Shown piece by piece: positions 58,939 to 64,000 of a stretch of 64,000 nt of DNA (position 1 is its first letter; each line of letters opens with the position of its first letter). The position numbers were made by a program, and so were the translations under genes. The stretch comes from a bacterium. Its GTDB lineage: Bacteria > Auribacterota > UBA6266. The notes below the pieces were generated by a model that was not told the DNA's origin, ran no database searches, and saw only the letters and a list, made by a program, of their open reading frames with translations. The stretch spans positions 496,001 to 560,000 of the forward strand of contig JALOBK010000001.1 in NCBI GenBank assembly GCA_023228325.1, written 5' to 3'.

Positions 58939-61455
58939 TTATATTTTTGAATGCTTTGTTTCAGAAAGATGCGAATATACGATATTTTTCAGCTCAAGGA
59001 TTGTGAACGGTTTTTCAAGATAACGCTGGCCCAAAGAAGAAAAGAATTTCTGGGTTTCGGGATGCAATGAATCGCCGGTCATAAACAGAAATTGTTTTCT
59101 GCCCGCGAGTTTCTCTTTCAGCGCCTTGTTGAAAAATTCCTCGCCCGTCATCCCGGGCATTTTATAATCCACAACTATCATATCAAAACTCTGTTCCCTG
59201 AGTATTCTTAGCCCTTCTTCCCCGTCTTTTGCTATTGTGACGATTTGACCGTCGCTTTCAATCACTTCTTTTATCAGTTCGGCAACAACTTTTTCGTCTT
59301 CAACTACGAGAATTTTTGCTTTTGAAGGCAGGCAGAATTCCGTCGGTATTTTCTCTCTCGCCTTAAATTCAGTTATGCTTTTTACGGGAAGCTTTACCTT
59401 AAAATCAGTGCCGACCCCCTGTTTGCTTTCCACATATATGTTGCCGCCGTGAGACCTCACAATGCCATAAACAAGCGACAGGCCAAGCCCCACTCCGGAT
59501 TTCATGCTCTTAGTAGTAAAGAAAGGTTCGAATATTTTACTTAAATCTTTTTCCGGTATACCGATGCCGTTATCGGACACTTTAATAAATATCGATTCGG
59601 CATCGTATGAAGTTGAAACCTCTATCTTTTTGATTTTACCGCTGGTCTCCTCCAAAGCCCCCTCGGCATTCAGCAAAAGGTTTATAAGAACCTGTTCTAT
59701 CTGATAGGGATCAAGGCACGTCTGGGGCAGATTTTTATCAGGATTAAATTTAAGCTGTATCCCTTTCAATCTCATCTGGTAAAGCCTCATCTCTACTATC
59801 TCTGCCACCAGTTTGTTTGCATCCGCCGGCACCGCCTCTATATTAATTTTCCTTGCGAAGGAAAGCATATTCTGAACTATTTTCTTGCATCTTTTAGCCG
59901 ATTGTTCCAGATAGTCTATTTTTTCTTTTTTCAGCGGGTCTTTCTCTATATTCCCCAGGACTTCAGCGTATCCCACAACACCGGAAAGGGGATTGTTCAA
60001 TTCATGGGCAGCCCCCGAAAGCAATTCGGCCATGGAAGACAGTCTTTCATGCTGAATCAGCTGGTCCTGATTCCTCTTCAAAGAGGCCGCCATATCATTC
60101 ATTGAATTGGCTATTGTGCTGAACTCAGGACCTCCTTCCATTCTGATGTTATAATCCAGGTTTCCGGAGCTGAACTGTTCCGAACCTTCAACCAGCTTCC
60201 TTACTTTGGAAGCAATATTCCCCGCCGTAAGATAGGATATAAGGATTACTATGGAAAATATTGAAATCGCTATTATTATATTACTTTTATAGAACACATC
60301 CGCAATGCTTTTGGCTTCTTTAAATGCGGAAACAACGGGGATGATAACCCGTTTCGCGGAAAAAACATCTATATAAACAAATCCGGTGTCGCCGACTTTG
60401 GCATAAGATATTATCTTGGATTCATTGCCCAACCTGATATTTTTTACAATACTCCCTTCCCTGCCCAGTATCTTCTGAGCAATCCTGCGGGCATCAAAAT
60501 CGGCGGATGAGGTGATTTTATAATCGTCGCCAATTCTCGAGACGTTTACCACATCTTTCCCTGTCCTGATATCCGCATACCTGGGAATCTGGAAATCCCT
60601 GTAACCTTCGTCAGGCATACCCAGAACGACCCCGTCCGAATAAAGCAAAAATCCGTATCCGCCCTTTACCCTGCCGTCCCTTATAATAAGCTCTTTTATG
60701 CTGTCTGTTTTTATATCAAGACATACCACGCCTTTGTACAAATCCCCCGAATACACGGGAATCGCGCATGTTATAACCCAACCCTTATTGAACATATCAA
60801 TATAGGGATATGTCCAGACAGCTTTCTTATCAGGATTTTTCTCCGGGCCCGCCAGCCCAAAGTAAAATATATAATCTTTTAAGTCCTTTCCCTCCGGCAG
60901 ATAATCCATTTCAACCGCAGGGTAACAGCGCCCGAAATTTTCCGAAACAAAATAAACCAGATGTATCATGGGCAGTTTTTTCAAAGCGCTTTTAAAAGTG
61001 ACATCAAGAAATTCAGACGCCTTAATTTCTTTTTTAAGGTTATCGGTCAGGGGAACATTGGGGGGAACTATCAATATGGACTGGTCATCGACAACCCTGT
61101 TGGTATAATAACCTTTATTATCTCTGTAATAGTAATATTTTTCCGTGCTTCTTCCGCAAAAGGCATCTACTTTGTTATATATATATGTCACAAATTCCGC
61201 AATTCCCATACCCACAGATTCAACTTCAAGCAAACGTGTATAAACTATTTCCGCATTTAAGTCGGTAACTTTCTGAAGGGATTCTTCTTTCGAGAACGTA
61301 AGCTCTTCCATCCCTTCCGTGTAGACGTGCTCGGAAACTAATTCTGCGGTGCGGATAAAATGAAAGGCAAAATAACCCACAGGAATAATCACAAGAACAA
61401 ACAGAAGTAAAAGGATCTTGAAAAAAATAGGAAATCTTAATCCTGCTTTTGCCAA
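58939..61455 (-). CDS. Hybrid sensor histidine kinase (Cache-HAMP-HisKA-HATPase-REC)
   Basis: 838 residues. A transmembrane helix at 8-30, a large extracellular Cache-like domain (about 35-390, with VVCLDIKTDSIKEL and a second lobe), a second helix near 395-415, HAMP, then HisKA with phospho-acceptor His484 (GAAHELNNPLSG), HATPase (N-box INLLLNAEGAL, G-boxes DNGIGIPEKDL and GVGLGLSLVYGIV), and a C-terminal receiver with Asp763 (VVDYKMPGMTG). All key residues are intact. As no response regulator gene is adjacent, the attached receiver may pass the phosphate on or control the kinase. Ligand unknown. It lies alone, 28 bases after the glycosyltransferase gene. Confidence 0.92.
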   Translation of the reverse strand: MAKAGLRFPIFFKILLLLFVLVIIPVGYFAFHFIRTAELVSEHVYTEGMEELTFSKEESLQKVTDLNAEIVYTRLLEVESVGMGIAEFVTYIYNKVDAFCGRSTEKYYYYRDNKGYYTNRVVDDQSILIVPPNVPLTDNLKKEIKASEFLDVTFKSALKKLPMIHLVYFVSENFGRCYPAVEMDYLPEGKDLKDYIFYFGLAGPEKNPDKKAVWTYPYIDMFNKGWVITCAIPVYSGDLYKGVVCLDIKTDSIKELIIRDGRVKGGYGFLLYSDGVVLGMPDEGYRDFQIPRYADIRTGKDVVNVSRIGDDYKITSSADFDARRIAQKILGREGSIVKNIRLGNESKIISYAKVGDTGFVYIDVFSAKRVIIPVVSAFKEAKSIADVFYKSNIIIAISIFSIVILISYLTAGNIASKVRKLVEGSEQFSSGNLDYNIRMEGGPEFSTIANSMNDMAASLKRNQDQLIQHERLSSMAELLSGAAHELNNPLSGVVGYAEVLGNIEKDPLKKEKIDYLEQSAKRCKKIVQNMLSFARKINIEAVPADANKLVAEIVEMRLYQMRLKGIQLKFNPDKNLPQTCLDPYQIEQVLINLLLNAEGALEETSGKIKKIEVSTSYDAESIFIKVSDNGIGIPEKDLSKIFEPFFTTKSMKSGVGLGLSLVYGIVRSHGGNIYVESKQGVGTDFKVKLPVKSITEFKAREKIPTEFCLPSKAKILVVEDEKVVAELIKEVIESDGQIVTIAKDGEEGLRILREQSFDMIVVDYKMPGMTGEEFFNKALKEKLAGRKQFLFMTGDSLHPETQKFFSSLGQRYLEKPFTILELKNIVYSHLSETKHSKI

Positions 61456-61483
61456 AAGACTGCTCCTCTCAATAAGTAAGAAC

Positions 61484-62587
61484 TTATATGCTGTCTGCTA
61501 TTTTACCGGAAATTTCAAATGTAGCACCGGGTCTGCCGATTTTCGCGGCATTTACGCTCAGTTCCCTGACAGCTTCAGGGGAATTCGCTATCTCAAACGC
61601 TTTTTCCGCAAGAGAGCCTATGTCTTCTATTCTCAGACACGCCTTGGCTCTCTCAAGCGCCCGGCAGTTAGCTTCTTCCTGCCCGGGAATAGGCCTGAAC
61701 GCGATTAATACCTTACCCATAGCTGTTAACTCCGAAGTTGTCAATCCGCCGGATTTAGACACCACAACATCGGCCGCTTTGTAAAATTTTTCGATATCGG
61801 GCCTTAATTTATCGCAGAAAATCCTGTTTTCTTTCGCGAATCCGGATTCCGTGTCAAGGTACGCTCCTATTTTTTTTGACAGCATAAACACTCCCGTACC
61901 GGGATATTTAACTTTATGCTCTCTGAGCTTCTTCTTAAATCGCTCCGAGCCGACATAATCCCCGATAAACAGAATGTTGTTTTTCCCCATATAGGGTTTT
62001 ACCATGCTTATGTCCGGATCGGAACAGAATTGACTGCCTATTGGTATGCCTGTCACAAAAATTCTATCGGAGCTGCAGCCCAACCTGATAAGACCTTCTT
62101 TAACGAAATCGGAAGCGACAAAGAACATGTCGACTTCCCTGTGAAACCAGATCGAGTGCGCCATATAATCGGTTATTACACAGGCAAGTTTTGAATTTAT
62201 CTTTTTTAATTTTTTCAGATGGCTTATGATTTCTTCGGAGTGGAAATGAGTGAATATCACGCATTGCGGATTTTCATCTGTAACAAATTTTATTAATTTC
62301 CGCGCGAATAGAACATCGGTATAAAGCTGCCATTTGTAATATATCCCTCCGGGACTGGCTCTGTTAACCCCCGAGAATATCAGCTTCCACAACCACTTTG
62401 CTTTATCAATGCTCCAATAATAAACCGCCTTGGTGACTATCCTGTAAATCGCAAAAACATAATCAAGGGAATCAAAAATCCTTACATCATAGCCGGGATA
62501 ACGTTCTTTAATATGATTATATAACGCCTCAGCCGCCCTTTTATGGCCGGAACCGTATGTGGCATGAAAAATAAATATTTTTTTCAT
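61484..62587 (-). CDS. Processive diacylglycerol glycosyltransferase (MGDG synthase/UgtP-like)
   Basis: GT28 family, 367 residues. The N-terminal MGDG-synthase motif is IFHATYGSGHKRAAEALYNH, followed by DSLDYVFAIYRIVTKAVYYWSIDK and VIFTHFHSEE; the C-terminal donor-sugar half has KSGGLTTSELTAMGKVLIAFRPIPGQEEANCRAL. These enzymes add galactose or glucose from the UDP-sugar to diacylglycerol to make glycolipids at the cytoplasmic membrane face. The gene overlaps the lipid kinase by four bases, a sensible pair for diacylglycerol handling. UDP-sugar and acceptor cannot be read from sequence. Confidence 0.85.
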   Translation of the reverse strand: MKKIFIFHATYGSGHKRAAEALYNHIKERYPGYDVRIFDSLDYVFAIYRIVTKAVYYWSIDKAKWLWKLIFSGVNRASPGGIYYKWQLYTDVLFARKLIKFVTDENPQCVIFTHFHSEEIISHLKKLKKINSKLACVITDYMAHSIWFHREVDMFFVASDFVKEGLIRLGCSSDRIFVTGIPIGSQFCSDPDISMVKPYMGKNNILFIGDYVGSERFKKKLREHKVKYPGTGVFMLSKKIGAYLDTESGFAKENRIFCDKLRPDIEKFYKAADVVVSKSGGLTTSELTAMGKVLIAFRPIPGQEEANCRALERAKACLRIEDIGSLAEKAFEIANSPEAVRELSVNAAKIGRPGATFEISGKIADSI

Positions 62588-63450
62588 GGACAGCAGACCC
62601 TTAGAATCTTGGGGACAACGCTTATATCAACAGGAAGTTCACAGAAAGGATCCCCGTCAACCTGGACTTTTACCCTTTTTTCGGAAAAGACCCTTATCTG
62701 TTTAGCCTTCAGGTATATAACATCCTTATATTTATGGTGACTCTTTGTCAAAAGCCCCCACAGATACCTTATCATCTGCCTTTTGCCGCTCTTTGTGAAG
62801 ATGCAGACGTCAAGGAATTTGTCATCGGTGGAAGCATAAGGAGCCATAACAAACTTACCCGCATAATACCTGACATTACTTACTACTACGAGACAACCTT
62901 CATATCTCTCCTTTTGGTCTATAATTATATTCATAGACGGGAAAGCATATTTTGCGGAAACACCGAAAGCAGAAACGATGTAAGCAAATTTCCCGGTCCT
63001 TGCTTTTAATTTCAAATCTATCGAATTCACGACTTCAGCGTCAAATCCCGCGCTGGCCATAAGCATAAAATACGAACCGTTTATCACCCCGAGGCTTATT
63101 CTTCTTTCATTGCCTCTCAGTATTATGTCGCAGGCTTTATAGAGATTATCCGGAACATGCACTTCTTTGGCAAAAACATTTGTTGTCCCCGCGGGAATAA
63201 TTCCCAGCGCAATATCAATGCCGACTATACCGTTAATTATTTCATTTATCGTTCCGTCTCCCGCAACGGCGGCTATCTTATCAATTCCTTTGGAATACGC
63301 TTCAGCGGCAATATTAGTCGCATTACCGCGAAAAGAGGTATATTCGACAGAAACGTCTGCGCCCCTGGAAGATAAATAGGAAGCGGCTTTTTTTGTTTTA
63401 TCCTTAGAGTTCTTTCCGGCAACAGGATTTGATATCATAAGAAGTTTCAT
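62584..63450 (-). CDS. Diacylglycerol kinase-family lipid kinase
   Basis: 288 residues of the DagK/YegS/sphingosine-kinase fold. LLMISNPVAGKNSKDKTKKA (nucleotide loop), AVAGDGTINEIINGI (GDGTxNE signature), GIIPAGTTNVFAKE, and a beta-rich C-terminal domain with SAGFDAEVVNSIDLK and VQVDGDPF. Probably returns diacylglycerol to phosphatidic acid, balancing the glycosyltransferase next to it. Three bases after the unknown protein at the right edge. Confidence 0.88.
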   Translation of the reverse strand: MKLLMISNPVAGKNSKDKTKKAASYLSSRGADVSVEYTSFRGNATNIAAEAYSKGIDKIAAVAGDGTINEIINGIVGIDIALGIIPAGTTNVFAKEVHVPDNLYKACDIILRGNERRISLGVINGSYFMLMASAGFDAEVVNSIDLKLKARTGKFAYIVSAFGVSAKYAFPSMNIIIDQKERYEGCLVVVSNVRYYAGKFVMAPYASTDDKFLDVCIFTKSGKRQMIRYLWGLLTKSHHKYKDVIYLKAKQIRVFSEKRVKVQVDGDPFCELPVDISVVPKILRVCCP

Positions 63451-63453
63451 CAG

Positions 63454-64000
63454 TTATTCATCCGGATTCTGCGCAAATTTAAAATCTTTGGTCAAAATAT
63501 ACTCTTCGCCCGACAACACGTCTCTTATGGTAATTTTTAAAGTGTAGTTGCCGTCTATTAAACCCGTAAAACTGAAATTAAGGTTCAATGAAATATCCGT
63601 GAAAAACGTCGTGTCTTCTATTTCAAAATCGCCGAATTCCTGTTCTTTTGCCAGCTCGCGGCTTTCACTGTCAAGAAGTTCATAATCAGTTTCAAGATGC
63701 GCAAAATAACCGCCTTCTTTTTCCTCTACCGAAAAGCCCACCGGCTCCAGATAAATAATGATATTTTCTCCGCCCGCAAAAGGCCTGTCTTCCCTGATAA
63801 CAAATTTCTGGAATCCTGAATTACCGTCTTTAACAAAATTAATATTTCTGGCCGAAAGAGCCGCCGCTTCCCACGCAATCTTTACCGCATCTTTGAGGTT
63901 GTCCACGGCATCGATGTGCCTGCCCTGTTGATAGCAATCGTCCGCTTTGTCAATCTTATCCCCGAATTCACCCGCAAATAACACTCCGCCGGACAAAAAT
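63454..64000 (-). CDS. Secreted protein of unknown function (5' end cut by window edge)
   Basis: About 182 residues are visible and the frame is open through base 64000. The visible N-terminus (FLSGGVLFAGEF) looks like the end of a signal peptide with cleavage after FAG or FA, so the mature protein starts near GEFGDKIDKADDCYQQGRHIDAVDNLKDAV, a TPR-like helical hairpin. The rest (residues 60-180) is beta-rich and acidic: FAGGENIIIYLEPVGFSVEEKEGGYF, DISLNLNFSFTGLIDGNYTLKITIRDVLSGEEYIL. That looks like a periplasmic immunoglobulin-like or TPR-plus-beta domain. I do not recognise the family. It is followed three bases later by the lipid kinase. Confidence 0.7.
   Translation of the reverse strand, partial: FLSGGVLFAGEFGDKIDKADDCYQQGRHIDAVDNLKDAVKIAWEAAALSARNINFVKDGNSGFQKFVIREDRPFAGGENIIIYLEPVGFSVEEKEGGYFAHLETDYELLDSESRELAKEQEFGDFEIEDTTFFTDISLNLNFSFTGLIDGNYTLKITIRDVLSGEEYILTKDFKFAQNPDE

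Noticed and set aside
1..64000. CRISPR arrays, insertion sequences, prophage, toxin-antitoxin or restriction genes
   Set aside because: No direct-repeat arrays, transposases, integrases or defence domains were seen; base composition and gene content look like chromosomal backbone.

Overview
The window comes from a Gram-negative, probably anaerobic bacterium with moderate G+C and very dense coding. An outer membrane is shown by lipid A genes (lpxA, lpxB, lpxC, lpxI), bamA and a Skp-like chaperone; an anaerobic habit by a superoxide reductase. The fused LpxC-FabZ, type II pseudopilins with a C-terminal H-x8-DG motif, sigma-54, a SpoVG carrying an extra zinc ribbon and an STT3-type oligosaccharyltransferase together suggest a PVC-related candidate phylum such as Omnitrophota. 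That placement is inference; no 16S gene is present.

Layout. 1-1804: dprA (cut by the left edge) and aroB. 1910-10006: a surface-glycan region, with a PLD-family protein and two tandem GT-C glycosyltransferases on the plus strand facing an STT3 / polyprenyl-phosphate sugar synthase / GT2 group on the minus strand. 10131-14566: aroC, aroK, a solute-binding-like protein without signal peptide, and a GAF-GGDEF diguanylate cyclase. 14570-23101 (minus): promoter, branched-chain leader peptide with attenuator, then ilvD-ilvB-ilvN-ilvC-leuA-aroE-prepilin peptidase. 23113-31391: Na/Ca exchanger, a WalJ-like hydrolase, rpoN, then a minus-strand run STAS, ATP-grasp, phosphatase, rlmN, AsmA-like, CsgG-like. 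31448-33434: two pseudopilin-like genes and superoxide reductase. 33538-33755: tRNA-Glu and tRNA-Lys behind a consensus promoter. 33787-37022: rpsB-tsf-pyrH-frr with a promoter and a leader that can fold as a pseudoknot. 37045-52819: one long co-directional run from prs through rplY, pth, rpsF, ssb, rpsR, rplI, dnaB, bamA, skp, lpxC-fabZ, lpxA, lpxI, a Gfo/Idh oxidoreductase, lpxB, msbA and an acyltransferase. 53001-57131: tRNA-Gln with a promoter and internal terminator, then hisG, a 29-residue basic protein, a TPR protein, ispE and spoVG. 57273-64000: pfkA, a DUF6498-like membrane protein, a hybrid sensor kinase, a glycolipid pair (diacylglycerol glycosyltransferase and lipid kinase) and a secreted protein cut by the right edge.

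How it works together. Housekeeping and envelope genes dominate. Two RNA regulators can be read directly from the sequence: a complete four-segment, ribosome-mediated attenuator in front of the isoleucine-valine-leucine operon, and a pseudoknotted leader in front of rpsB. A third possible one is a terminator placed between a perfect promoter and tRNA-Gln. The shikimate genes aroB, aroC, aroK and aroE all lie here but in three separate transcription units. No insertion sequence, prophage, CRISPR array or rRNA was seen.
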